Origin: Candidatus Darwinimomas equi
GTDB taxonomy: Bacteria > Bacillota > Clostridia > Lachnospirales > Lachnospiraceae
Assembly (NCBI GenBank): GCA_018066045.1
Contig: JAGHSD010000051.1
Span: forward strand, 1-39,182
Reading direction: 5' to 3'
Length of the DNA: 39,182 bases
Under the pieces are notes generated by a model. It saw only the letters and a list, made by a program, of their open reading frames with translations. It searched no databases and had not been told where the DNA came from. Of the stretch, positions 21,894 through 30,818 are shown in pieces (positions within the stretch are counted from its first letter, which is position 1; each line of letters starts with the position of its first letter). Position numbers and translations under genes: made by a program.

Positions 21894-22053
21894 CGCTTTT
21901 CTTATCTCTGTTTTCAGGCGCATTTATGACCGCATCTTCATGACGGCATCGGTCCAGATCGCACCCGCCGCGGAGATTTGCCTCCGGGCAGTCACGGTCC
22001 ATCCTGTTGCAATGAAACATGCCATCATTTTCTTTCATAAATGCTCTGCTCAT
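21877..22053 (-). CDS. Small Cys-rich hypothetical protein (58 aa) overlapping the uvrA start
   Basis: [61 protein letters not shown]-like AGAGGA upstream of ATG 22053. The longer ORF-track call (to 22335) reads through two tRNAs and is not accepted. Confidence 0.5.
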   Translation of the reverse strand: MSRAFMKENDGMFHCNRMDRDCPEANLRGGCDLDRCRHEDAVINAPENRDKKSDEEIH

Positions 22054-22121
22054 ATATTCCTCTTCTGTGTTGTAATATACTGTCTTATTCCCCGCGCCGG
22101 AAATTGTCTTCTGCGGAGGAT

Positions 22122-22148
22122 AAAAAATGAGAGACCTGCCGGCCTCTC
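22122..22148 (-). terminator. Rho-independent terminator after the tRNA pair
   Basis: Minus strand GAGAGGCC-GGCA-GGTCTCTC (one G.U) followed by ATTTTTT. Confidence 0.7.
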
Positions 22149-22153
22149 GAGAG

Positions 22154-22227
22154 TAGCGGAAGGGAGACTTGAACTCTCGACACCACGGGTATGAACCGTG
22201 TGCTCTAGCCAACTGAGCTATTCCGCC
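22154..22227 (-). tRNA. tRNA-Met (anticodon CAT, elongator-like)
   Basis: GGCGGAATAGCTCAGTTGGCTAGAGCACACGGTTCATACCCGTGGTGTCGAGAGTTCAAGTCTCCCTTCCGCTA folds as a cloverleaf; 3' CCA not encoded. Confidence 0.93.
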
Positions 22228-22249
22228 ATATTCACTTTTCTGCGTCGAG

Positions 22250-22322
22250 TGGGGCGTATAGGGCTCGAACCTATGACCCCCTGCTTGTAAGGCAGATGCT
22301 CTCCCAGCTGAGCTAACACCCC
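22250..22322 (-). tRNA. tRNA-Val (anticodon TAC)
   Basis: GGGGTGTTAGCTCAGCTGGGAGAGCATCTGCCTTACAAGCAGGGGGTCATAGGTTCGAGCCCTATACGCCCCA folds as a cloverleaf with anticodon loop CTTACAA. Confidence 0.95.
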
Positions 22323-22340
22323 GGATTTGACGCAAATAAG

Positions 22341-22369
22341 ATTATAAGAATTATTGAGCTTAATGTCAA
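22341..22369 (-). promoter_or_regulatory. Consensus sigma-A promoter for the tRNA-Val/tRNA-Met unit
   Basis: Minus strand TTGACA (22364-22369), 17 nt, TATAAT (22341-22346). Confidence 0.88.
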
Positions 22370-22372
22370 GGA

Positions 22373-23728
22373 CTATTTTTCTAGTGCTTTTACAGCGGCG
22401 GAATACTGATTATCGTTTTCGTCTGTATATCGTTTGCACTCTTCATTCAGCTCAACCACGATATCGGGCTTCAGGCCCTCACCGTGCAGATCAACACCGT
22501 CCGGTGTATAATAATGCTCCGTTGTCAGTTTGATGGCTGACCCGTCGGCAAGATTGATAACATTCTGTACTATTCCCTTTCCGAATGTCTGTGTTCCGAC
22601 TATGGTCGCCCATTTATAGTCTATCATGGCTCCCGTGAAAACCTCGGATGCCGATGCACTGTTTCCGTTTACCAGAACAACTATCGGAAGATCAACCTGA
22701 TGTCCGTCATTTGCGAAATACCTCTCACCGACTCCGTCTCTGTTGGCTGTATAAACTATCAGACCTTCATGCTCCCTGACACCGTCAGGAAGAATATAAT
22801 CTATCATTCTTACTGCAGCCGTGAGCACTCCTCCGGGATTATCTCTCAAATCAATTATGTATCCTTTTGCTCCCTGATCCCTGAGCGTATCCAGTGCCTT
22901 CCTGAAATCCTCAACAGTCACGTCTTCAAACCGAGATACTTCGATATATCCGATGTTACCGTCCTTCATTTCGGAATAAACGGTCTGCGAATTGACTTCA
23001 CCGCGTGTGATCGGGATGTCTATTTCCTTTCCGTCACGGATAAATGTTATTACTACTTCCGTGCCTTTTTCACCACGAATCATATCATATACAAGAGTAT
23101 CGAAATCAATTCCGGATGCGTACTCCCCGTCAACCTTATAGATGATATCTCCCTGATTTACTCCCGCTTTTTCGGCCGGAGAATCTTCTATAACAGATAC
23201 TACCTCGACCGCTCCCGTATCTGCATTCTGCTGAACCACTGCTCCTATTCCGAAAAACTTTCCGCTGAGGGATTCATTAAGCTTCTTGAATTCATCGCGG
23301 CTGTAGTATGCCGCATATTTGTCATCCAGTCCGCTCATATAGCCTTTGTATATCCCGTCTTCGATATGCTGCGGATCCTGTTCAAACAGAAAATACTTGT
23401 TAACAATTTCCTGTATGGTCAGAAGCTTGTTCTCCACTCTCGGAATATTCAGGCTGTTTCCTTCCGAAGTTACTATCTCCGTAGGTTCGGTATTCTTATA
23501 GCCGATGATCTGAGGATTGCTCAGCATTATTATCAGGGCCGCGATTCCCCCGATCAGCAGAAGAAGTCCGAGAGCTACGCATGCTCCTGCGAGCATACCT
23601 CTCCCGAAGTTTCCATCCTTAACCGGATTCACCGGCTGCACCGGCCTGTCGTTATTTATATCGGCTGCCGGTGTTTCTGCCTCATCAATAATCTCTGTAT
23701 TAATTTCTGTGTTTTTATTCTCTTCCAT
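22373..23728 (-). CDS. S41 family C-terminal processing peptidase with PDZ domain
   Basis: N-terminal TM, PDZ (AEKAGVNQGDIIYKVDG), GYIIDLRDNPGGVL, NGNSASASEVFTGAM catalytic Ser, GKGIVQN Lys. Confidence 0.93.
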   Translation of the reverse strand: MEENKNTEINTEIIDEAETPAADINNDRPVQPVNPVKDGNFGRGMLAGACVALGLLLLIGGIAALIIMLSNPQIIGYKNTEPTEIVTSEGNSLNIPRVENKLLTIQEIVNKYFLFEQDPQHIEDGIYKGYMSGLDDKYAAYYSRDEFKKLNESLSGKFFGIGAVVQQNADTGAVEVVSVIEDSPAEKAGVNQGDIIYKVDGEYASGIDFDTLVYDMIRGEKGTEVVITFIRDGKEIDIPITRGEVNSQTVYSEMKDGNIGYIEVSRFEDVTVEDFRKALDTLRDQGAKGYIIDLRDNPGGVLTAAVRMIDYILPDGVREHEGLIVYTANRDGVGERYFANDGHQVDLPIVVLVNGNSASASEVFTGAMIDYKWATIVGTQTFGKGIVQNVINLADGSAIKLTTEHYYTPDGVDLHGEGLKPDIVVELNEECKRYTDENDNQYSAAVKALEK

Positions 23729-23740
23729 GTTTCCTGACTT

Positions 23741-24916
23741 TTACGGGCTCACATACGCGAGCGGATTTATATAATGACCGTCGGCACGGACACCGAAATG
23801 AAGATGAGGTCCGGTGGAATATCCTGTTGATCCGACTTTTGCTATAGTCTGTCCCTGTTTGACTTTCTGTCCCTGTGAAACCAGCAGTTCACTGCAATGC
23901 ATATATACGGTTGATACTGTTCCGCCGTGACTTATCATGACATAATTTCCTGCTGACGGAGAATAGGTTGCTATAGTGACCTCCCCATCTGCAGCGGCAA
24001 CTATCGATGATCCCTTTGATGCGCCGATATCTATTCCCTGATGATTGGTTGATGCGCCTGCCACAGGCTGTTCTCTGTCTCCGAAATACGATGTGACTCT
24101 TGATGAAGACGGACACGGCCAGATAAAATGTATATTCCCGAGATCTACTGTCTTGTATGCCTTGCCCGCTGCCTCGGCTGCCTTTCTGGCCTCCTCTTCA
24201 CGGCGTTTTATCTCAGCTTCAATTGCCTTGATGGTATCTTCCTGTTTCTTGATTTCCTTCTCATATTCCTGAAGCTGAACTTCGGCAACACCTATCTGTG
24301 ATTCATATTTCTGTATTTCCGATTTCTTGTCCGCCTGAAGATGCTCCAAATCAGACTTCTTCCCTTCAGCTTCTTCCTTTGCTGCCTGAAGTTCTGCAGA
24401 TGCAGTCTCAAGTTCTTCCTTCTTCTCTGCCAGCTCTGCCTGTGTAGCTTCGTATGCGTCAAGCTGCTGCCTGTCATAATTACTGATTTTGTTGACATAT
24501 TCGGTGCGGTTAAGCATCTGTGTCAGAGACTCTGAACTTGTCAGCAGGTCAAGAAAAGTAGTATCGGATCTCTCATACATATATTTGATACGGAGTTTCA
24601 TATCCTCGTACTGTTTATCTGATTTTGCCCGGATATCCGCAAGTTCCTGCTCTTTTATATCTATCTCTGATTCTTTCTGTGCAATCGCATCATTAAGCTG
24701 AACTATCTCCGCCTCTACCTGATCAATATCTTCATCAAGCTTTACAACATATGCATTGACGTCCGATTTCAGCTGATTGAGCTCAGAGATCATGGATTCC
24801 GTCTTTTTCTTCTCTTTTTCCAGATCTTTCTTTTTATTCTGTGCATCGGTAATACCCTGGTTCGATGCAGCCAGCGTGATAACCGATATTAAGATAAGTG
24901 CCTGCTTGAATACCAT
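23741..24916 (-). CDS. M23 family peptidoglycan endopeptidase with long coiled coil
   Basis: Extended coiled coil followed by TNHQGIDIGASKGSSIVAAADGEV ... GPHLHFGV (LytM catalytic residues retained). Confidence 0.92.
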   Translation of the reverse strand: MVFKQALILISVITLAASNQGITDAQNKKKDLEKEKKKTESMISELNQLKSDVNAYVVKLDEDIDQVEAEIVQLNDAIAQKESEIDIKEQELADIRAKSDKQYEDMKLRIKYMYERSDTTFLDLLTSSESLTQMLNRTEYVNKISNYDRQQLDAYEATQAELAEKKEELETASAELQAAKEEAEGKKSDLEHLQADKKSEIQKYESQIGVAEVQLQEYEKEIKKQEDTIKAIEAEIKRREEEARKAAEAAGKAYKTVDLGNIHFIWPCPSSSRVTSYFGDREQPVAGASTNHQGIDIGASKGSSIVAAADGEVTIATYSPSAGNYVMISHGGTVSTVYMHCSELLVSQGQKVKQGQTIAKVGSTGYSTGPHLHFGVRADGHYINPLAYVSP

Positions 24917-24922
24917 ATACCG

Positions 24923-25813
24923 TTATACCCTCAGATGTTTATTCAGTGCAAACAGACTGGTGAAGAATCCGATTCCCACGCCCAAAAGAAGTGCCGTAAC
25001 AGCCATCACCGGGAATATCTCCGATATGGGAAGAAAACTGAAGATGTCTGACAGCATCGTAAAGTTCTTCTGCATGTATGTAACCGCATAATTGTATAAA
25101 AAATAAATAGCTGCAAGCGGAATTGCCGCACCGACAAATCCCAGCACTACACCCTCTATTATGAACGGCGCGCGTATCATCGAATTGGTCGCACCGACAA
25201 GTTTCATGATTGCCGTTTCGGATTTTCTGAATTCCGCTGAGATAACTACGGTATTTCTGATCAGGAATATCGCTACTGCAAGCAGCACTCCGATGAGTAC
25301 CAGTGAAACTATCAATAGTGCGTTGTTCAGTCCTGTCAGCATTGATCCTGCCTGATTCGAATAGTTGACCTGTCTTACTCCATTCAGCCCCTGAAGCCAT
25401 TGAACGAACTCATCCTGTTTCGTCACGTCATTCAGCCATATGGAATAGCTGGAGCTTCCTTTCAGAGGATTATCCTGTGCGAAACCTTCCGCCAGTTCTT
25501 CCCTGCCCTCAAAATAATCTTTCTTGAAGCTTTCCCAGGCATCATCCGCCGAGGTAAACTCTATGTCCTTAACCTCCGGTCTTGATTTTATCTCTTCCCC
25601 TATTGTCTTTACTTCGCTGTCGCTAAGATCCTCATCAAAGAATACCGTTATTCCGACCTTTGTCTCTATATTGGTAACAATATTTCTCAGGTTGACTATT
25701 ACCGAGAAAAACAGACAGAATAAAAAAATACATGCCGAAATCGTTGCCACGCTCGCAAGCGAAAGCCTGATATTCTTGCATATATTTTTAAATGCCTGTC
25801 CTATGCTGTACAT
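24923..25813 (-). CDS. ftsX: Cell division ABC transporter permease FtsX
   Basis: FtsX-like topology; IFLIRNTVVISAEFRKSETAIMKLVGATNSMIRAPFIIEGVVLG; adjacent to ftsE. Confidence 0.95.
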   Translation of the reverse strand: MYSIGQAFKNICKNIRLSLASVATISACIFLFCLFFSVIVNLRNIVTNIETKVGITVFFDEDLSDSEVKTIGEEIKSRPEVKDIEFTSADDAWESFKKDYFEGREELAEGFAQDNPLKGSSSYSIWLNDVTKQDEFVQWLQGLNGVRQVNYSNQAGSMLTGLNNALLIVSLVLIGVLLAVAIFLIRNTVVISAEFRKSETAIMKLVGATNSMIRAPFIIEGVVLGFVGAAIPLAAIYFLYNYAVTYMQKNFTMLSDIFSFLPISEIFPVMAVTALLLGVGIGFFTSLFALNKHLRV

Positions 25814-26465
25814 CGCTTCTGACTACTCCTTTTTCCAGTGTAATGACCCTCTTGTCCATTGAGTTTACTATCTCGCGCGAATGTGTGATCACTATGACCG
25901 TAGTACCCTGACTGTTGATCTCATCAAGCAGTTTCATTATTTCTTTTGCCGTTGTTTCATCAAGGTTTCCCGTAGGCTCATCACAAAGAAGTATATCCGG
26001 CTTATTGATGATTGCACGGGCTATCGCCACTCTCTGTTTCTCTCCTCCGGACAGCTGATTCGGAAACGATTTGTATTTTGATGACAGTCCCACCCTGCGC
26101 AGAACTTCCGGAACCGATTCCTTTATCTCGCGCGTGCTCTTCCCGATAACTCTCTGAGCGAAGGCAACATTTTCATATACCGTCCTGTCCGGAAGAAGAC
26201 GGAAATCCTGGAATACCACGCCGAGCCTTCTGCGGTACTTCGGAACATAACTGCGCGGCATATCGCTGAGAGTATAGTCATTTACCACTATATCACCGTC
26301 GCTTGCATCTATCTCCTTCAGAAGAAGACGAAGCAGTGTTGACTTTCCGCTGCCGGACTTACCCATAAAGAACACGAACTCGCCGTCATCGATTACAAGG
26401 TCCACATGCTGGAGTGCTCTCGTTCCGTTCTCATATGTTTTGCTTACATCGTTTATCTCAATCAT
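25788..26465 (-). CDS. ftsE: Cell division ATP-binding protein FtsE
   Basis: FMGKSGSGKSTLLRLL, VVFQDFRLLPDRTVYENVAF, LSGGEKQRVAIARA, LLCDEPTGNLD. Confidence 0.96.
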   Translation of the reverse strand: MIEINDVSKTYENGTRALQHVDLVIDDGEFVFFMGKSGSGKSTLLRLLLKEIDASDGDIVVNDYTLSDMPRSYVPKYRRRLGVVFQDFRLLPDRTVYENVAFAQRVIGKSTREIKESVPEVLRRVGLSSKYKSFPNQLSGGEKQRVAIARAIINKPDILLCDEPTGNLDETTAKEIMKLLDEINSQGTTVIVITHSREIVNSMDKRVITLEKGVVRSDVQHRTGI

Positions 26466-26484
26466 TTATGAAACGGCTCCCGGT

Positions 26485-27573
26485 TTAATAATCCTGATTC
26501 TCCATATACTTCATGTATTTGCCAACCATAAGAGCTATCTTGAAGGTAATGGCATCATCAAATACCCTGAGATCAAGTCCCGTGGATTTCTGAAGTTTAT
26601 CTATACGATAAACCAGCGTATTGCGGTGAATATATAACTGCCTGGATGTTTCCGACACATTAAGTGAGTTCTCAAAGAACTTGTTGATTGTGGTTACGGT
26701 CTCCTCATCAAATTCATCCGGATTGCGTCCGTCAAATATCTCACGTATGAACATCTTGCAGAGAGGAAGCGGGAGCTGATATATCAGACGTCCTATTCCA
26801 AGCTTTGCATATCCTACTATCTCACGGTCTCCGTAGAAAATCTTTCCGACATCAAGAGCCATCTTAGCCTCTTTGTATGTACGCGATACTTCCTTGATCT
26901 CGTTTACTATGGTTCCGTATGCCACGCTGAGCTTTGTGACTCCGGCTTCATGAAGCGTATCCGATATCTCTTTTGCAATCTCATCCAGCTGTTCGGCATC
27001 CGCAGACGCATCCAGTTCCTTGACCACGATGGTATCATTTTCATCAACAGCGGTAACAAAGTCATGGTCCTTCTTCGGGAATAAGGTCATCAGAAGTTCG
27101 GGAACATTTGCCTCACTGTCTGAAGATGTTTCTGCGATAAAAACGCACCTGCGTACAGCCGTTTCGATATGAAGCTTCTTTGCTCTGTTATAGATGTCAA
27201 CAAGAAGCAGGTTATCAAGAAGCAGGTTTTTGATAAAGCTGTCCTGATCAAAACGCTCCTTGTATGCGATCAGCATGCTCTGAAGCTGGAATGCCGCCAT
27301 CTTTCCCACCATGTATATATCATCGGCGTTTCCGTCAACAACAAGCACATACTCTATACGGCGATCGTCAAATATTTTGAAATACTGCGCTTTTCCTATT
27401 GTCTGCGAATCCGCGTTCGAATCTAAAAACGCCTTGACCGAATCAAGATCTGCTCCGAACTGGTCTGATGTTGCTGCAAGAGCTCTTCCGTCCGAATCCG
27501 TGATACACATATCTACTCTGGTTATGTTTTTTAATCCGTCTAAAGTGTTTTGTAATATCTGTGTTGATATCAT
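26485..27573 (-). CDS. CdaR/PucR-type transcriptional regulator (putative sugar diacid recognition domain plus C-terminal HTH)
   Basis: C-terminal NVSETSRQLYIHRNTLVYRIDKLQKSTGLDLR HTH. Start MISTQILQ at 27573 preceded by AAAGGAG; the ORF-track start at 27663 lies in the upstream terminator. Confidence 0.85.
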   Translation of the reverse strand: MISTQILQNTLDGLKNITRVDMCITDSDGRALAATSDQFGADLDSVKAFLDSNADSQTIGKAQYFKIFDDRRIEYVLVVDGNADDIYMVGKMAAFQLQSMLIAYKERFDQDSFIKNLLLDNLLLVDIYNRAKKLHIETAVRRCVFIAETSSDSEANVPELLMTLFPKKDHDFVTAVDENDTIVVKELDASADAEQLDEIAKEISDTLHEAGVTKLSVAYGTIVNEIKEVSRTYKEAKMALDVGKIFYGDREIVGYAKLGIGRLIYQLPLPLCKMFIREIFDGRNPDEFDEETVTTINKFFENSLNVSETSRQLYIHRNTLVYRIDKLQKSTGLDLRVFDDAITFKIALMVGKYMKYMENQDY

Positions 27574-27607
27574 AAGCACTCCTTTCCCTTCCTGAACAGC
27601 GGATAAT

Positions 27608-27620
27608 GTGAATATTTCAC
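27608..27620. repeat. Palindrome in the cdaR-like 5' UTR
   Basis: GTGAA-TAT-TTCAC perfect dyad. Confidence 0.5.
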
Positions 27621-27634
27621 AAATTATTATGTCA

Positions 27635-27663
27635 ATTATAATGCAAATTGCCAATAAAAACAA
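27635..27663 (-). promoter_or_regulatory. Promoter of the cdaR-like/ftsEX unit
   Basis: Minus strand TTGTTT (27658-27663), 17 nt, TATAAT (27635-27640). Confidence 0.6.
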
Positions 27664-27682
27664 GAGAGCATCCGCTCTCTTG
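27656..27682 (-). terminator. Rho-independent terminator downstream of apt
   Basis: Minus strand CAAGAGAGC-GGAT-GCTCTCTTG followed by TTTTTATT. Confidence 0.88.
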
Positions 27683-27730
27683 CATAATAATTTCAGTCAA
27701 TATTGTCAAAAATTGGGCAAATTGTTGTTA

Positions 27731-28255
27731 TTATTTACCTTCATAACAGATAAGAGATTCCATATCATAGCCTTCAAGAGCCTTTCTTCCCTCAAGGCCG
27801 GCAAGTTCCATAACATAGACAAGCTTTACTATCTTTCCGCCGAGACGCTCGACAAGCTTAATATTGGCGAGACTTGTTCCTCCGGTAGCGATAAGGTCAT
27901 CAACTATAACGACTTTCTGTCCCGGGAGTATGGCATCCTTATGAATCTCAACCGTTGCCCTGCCATATTCGAGATCATAGCTCTCTTCTATAGTTTCGCG
28001 CGGGAGTTTCCCTTTCTTTCTGATCGGTATAAAAGGTTTATTCATAGCATATGCCACCGGAACTCCGAATATAAAGCCTCTTGATTCAGGACCCACCACC
28101 ACATCAAAGTCAACATCTTTGAGCTTCTCTATGATACCGTCAACGCTCATCTTCAGTCCTTCTGCACTCTGCAGTATACTGGTAACATCTCTGAAGATGA
28201 TACCCGGCTGCGGAAAATCAGGGATACTTACTACATAATCTTTAAAATCTGCCAT
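27731..28255 (-). CDS. apt: Adenine phosphoribosyltransferase
   Basis: VVSIPDFPQPGIIFRDVTSIL, VVGPESRGFIFGVPVAYA, VVIVDDLIATGGT PRPP-binding motif. Start MADFKDY at 28255. Confidence 0.96.
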   Translation of the reverse strand: MADFKDYVVSIPDFPQPGIIFRDVTSILQSAEGLKMSVDGIIEKLKDVDFDVVVGPESRGFIFGVPVAYAMNKPFIPIRKKGKLPRETIEESYDLEYGRATVEIHKDAILPGQKVVIVDDLIATGGTSLANIKLVERLGGKIVKLVYVMELAGLEGRKALEGYDMESLICYEGK

Positions 28256-28260
28256 TTTTC

Positions 28261-30039
28261 TCACTTCCATGTTTTAATCTGAATATCGATGCTTCTTCTG
28301 CCGTTGAACAGATTAAGCTTCGGATAATATAATATATCAATTCTGTCTCTTTTAGCAAGTGCCGATAGGATTTCATCGGAATCTCCGAACTGAATTCCGT
28401 CCGCATTAAAGTATGCTGCATCCCGCAATTTAAACTTTACAAAATTCCTGTAATTGAGCACCGTTCTCGCCGAAAGCACCGTCACATTCTTCTGTGCAAA
28501 CACAGGTTTCTCGTTGCCCTGTCCGAACGGTTCAAGCCTTTCAAGCTGTTCAAAAAGATCAACCGTGGCATACTCCAGAGGAAGAGGCACGTCTATCCAT
28601 ACCTTCCTGACGAAATCATCTTCGGTAAGCCCGGATTCTTTATTCAGCCTCTCCCTCAGAATATCCAGATTATCAAGCTTCATGGAAATGCCCGCCGCAA
28701 GCTTATGTCCTCCGAATTTATCAAACAGTTCGGAAACCTCCGACAGTTTTTCGTACATATTGTATTTTTCTATCGAACGCGCCGAGCCCTTGATCAGTCC
28801 CGGTCCGGAATTAGTGAAGACTATCGCCGGGTGATTGTAGTATTCCTTGATCCTGCCGGCTATGATCCCTGCGATGGATTCATGACAGTCCGGAAGGTAT
28901 ACCACTTTGACATCATCCTCCGGAAATCTGTCTTCGACCTGACGCACTGCCATATCCGCATACTCTTCCGTAAGAAGCTTGCGTTCATCATTCAATTCTT
29001 TAAGATGATCTGCAAGTTCCTCAGCCTTTTTCTCATCATCGGCCATGAACAGCTCCATTGCTATATCCGCCGTCTCCAGCCGTCCTCCCGCATTGATACA
29101 CGGTCCGAGGATAAATCCTATGGCATATGCATTTATCCCGCCCGGGGGCAGAAGGCACGCATCTTTTAAGGCATTGAGCCCGATGTTGTCCGTAGTCTTC
29201 AGTTTCTCAAGACCTTCTTTAACAATTATCCTGTTTTCATCCCTCAGGGGCATCACATCCCCGACAGTCGCTATAGCCGCAAATTCCAGCAGCCGCTTCC
29301 ATTCTTCCATGGGTATGCCGGCATTTTCATATAAAACCTTTACAAGTTTAAATGCCACCATGGCTCCGCATATATCCGTGAACGGGTACGGATCTCCGGG
29401 CTGTTTCGGATCAACTATGGCATCCGCCCCGGGAAGCTGCTCCGGCACTTCATGATGATCCGTAATAACTACGTTCATGCCGTACTGCATTGCAAGCTCG
29501 CACGCTTCATGCGCGGATATTCCGTTATCACAGGTGATGATCAGATCGACTCCTTCAAACTGTGCTTCCTTGATAATAGCTGTATTTATCCCGTACCCGT
29601 CCTTTATACGGTCCGGTATAGCATAGCTTACATCGGCCCCGAGTTTCTTTAATGCCGATACAAGAATATACGTTGAACACACACCGTCAATATCATAGTC
29701 TCCGACTACTCTGATCTTTTTGCCCTCATCTATGGCTCCGGCTATGATATCGGCAGCCAGTTCCATATCGTTCATCAGCCTGCCGTCGTGAATATCATTC
29801 AGAGTACCGTTAAGAAAGAGGTCAAATCCGTCTTCCGGTATGCCTCTGTTTATCATGATTCTGGCAATCACGGGTGATATTCCATATTTCGCCCCGAGTG
29901 AGTTGAAATCCGCTTTCTTCCCGTATACATACCATTTCTGATTGTCAATAGAGCCGTTCAAAAGTATTGTAATAATCTCCCGTGTAATATATAAGCCCGT
30001 CGTTACTGTATAATGTGTCCATTGTAACACATTATTCAT
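28261..30039 (-). CDS. recJ: Single-stranded-DNA-specific exonuclease RecJ
   Basis: DYDIDGVCSTYIL, VITDHHEVPEQLP DHH motif, FGGHKLAAGISM DHHA1 motif. The exact start is uncertain. Confidence 0.93.
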   Translation of the reverse strand: MNNVLQWTHYTVTTGLYITREIITILLNGSIDNQKWYVYGKKADFNSLGAKYGISPVIARIMINRGIPEDGFDLFLNGTLNDIHDGRLMNDMELAADIIAGAIDEGKKIRVVGDYDIDGVCSTYILVSALKKLGADVSYAIPDRIKDGYGINTAIIKEAQFEGVDLIITCDNGISAHEACELAMQYGMNVVITDHHEVPEQLPGADAIVDPKQPGDPYPFTDICGAMVAFKLVKVLYENAGIPMEEWKRLLEFAAIATVGDVMPLRDENRIIVKEGLEKLKTTDNIGLNALKDACLLPPGGINAYAIGFILGPCINAGGRLETADIAMELFMADDEKKAEELADHLKELNDERKLLTEEYADMAVRQVEDRFPEDDVKVVYLPDCHESIAGIIAGRIKEYYNHPAIVFTNSGPGLIKGSARSIEKYNMYEKLSEVSELFDKFGGHKLAAGISMKLDNLDILRERLNKESGLTEDDFVRKVWIDVPLPLEYATVDLFEQLERLEPFGQGNEKPVFAQKNVTVLSARTVLNYRNFVKFKLRDAAYFNADGIQFGDSDEILSALAKRDRIDILYYPKLNLFNGRRSIDIQIKTWK

Positions 30040-30818
30040 TATCTAAGAAACCCTAAACCCTTTTTCTTCTTTGTGTTGTTTTCTTCATCCTGTTTTTTGT
30101 TTCTCATCCCGAAATGATACTTTTTCGGATCGGCATTCAGTGAAGTATACAGTTCATCCATATCTCCTGCCGTCCGGCTGTCTTCATCATCAACTCCCGA
30201 TACCGAGATGACTTCTAAATTATCATCTTTATACTGTACGGTTTCCCTGACTGAAGAATCTGATTCTTTTATCTTTCCTTTCTCTGTGTCCATTGTATTG
30301 CGGTTAACTATGTCCACCAGATCCTCCATACCGTATGTACTCTTCATACTCATCTGATAAAGCGAATAAATCGAAACGACAGCGGAACGGTCGGTACTGT
30401 CAACCATACCCAACAGATCCTGCAGCAGTGATGACAACCCCGCCGAAAATTTCTTTCCGTGTCCCGGGCAGCAGCAGAATACCGGCTCCAGCCTGTCTCC
30501 TGAAATATACATATATTTTCTGTCAATAATCAGATCATCTGCATCCAGCAGATAGTTCTCTAAATTTCTTACGGTACGGCTGATACTGAGTATCAGAGCT
30601 CTTATGTCATCCATCTGCAGGGTACGTGAGCCCACAATCGAATCAAAAGTTTCCATTGAGGATATATCATAATACAGTCTTCTGCTGTCATCCTGTTCCC
30701 TGATTTCAAGCCGCAGAAGTCCCCTGATCCTGTTCGCCTCAAGCATCCTGAGTTTATATCCTATCTCGCCGCAGTCGATGACCAGATAGTTATCCTCTAT
30801 TCTTAAATCATTATTCAT
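30039..30818 (-). CDS. DUF6382-like protein without the usual FHA domain
   Basis: N-terminal LRIEDNYLVIDCGEIGYKLRMLEANRIRGLLRLEIREQDDSRRLYYDISSMETF and CCCPGHGKKFSAGLSSLLQDLLG resemble DUF6382; ends in KKKKGLGFLR. Confidence 0.6.
   Translation of the reverse strand: MNNDLRIEDNYLVIDCGEIGYKLRMLEANRIRGLLRLEIREQDDSRRLYYDISSMETFDSIVGSRTLQMDDIRALILSISRTVRNLENYLLDADDLIIDRKYMYISGDRLEPVFCCCPGHGKKFSAGLSSLLQDLLGMVDSTDRSAVVSIYSLYQMSMKSTYGMEDLVDIVNRNTMDTEKGKIKESDSSVRETVQYKDDNLEVISVSGVDDEDSRTAGDMDELYTSLNADPKKYHFGMRNKKQDEENNTKKKKGLGFLR

Noticed and set aside
22054-22335. N-terminal half of the 152-aa ORF 21877..22335
   Set aside because: Reads through tRNA-Met, tRNA-Val and a terminator; only the last 58 codons are plausible as a gene.
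22700-23737. 345-aa plus-strand ORF
   Set aside because: Antisense to the S41 protease; no recognisable motifs or RBS.
29940-30039. N-terminal ~35 aa extension of RecJ as a novel domain
   Set aside because: Probably an over-extended start; homologues as I recall them begin near KWYVYGKKADF. Undetermined without alignment.
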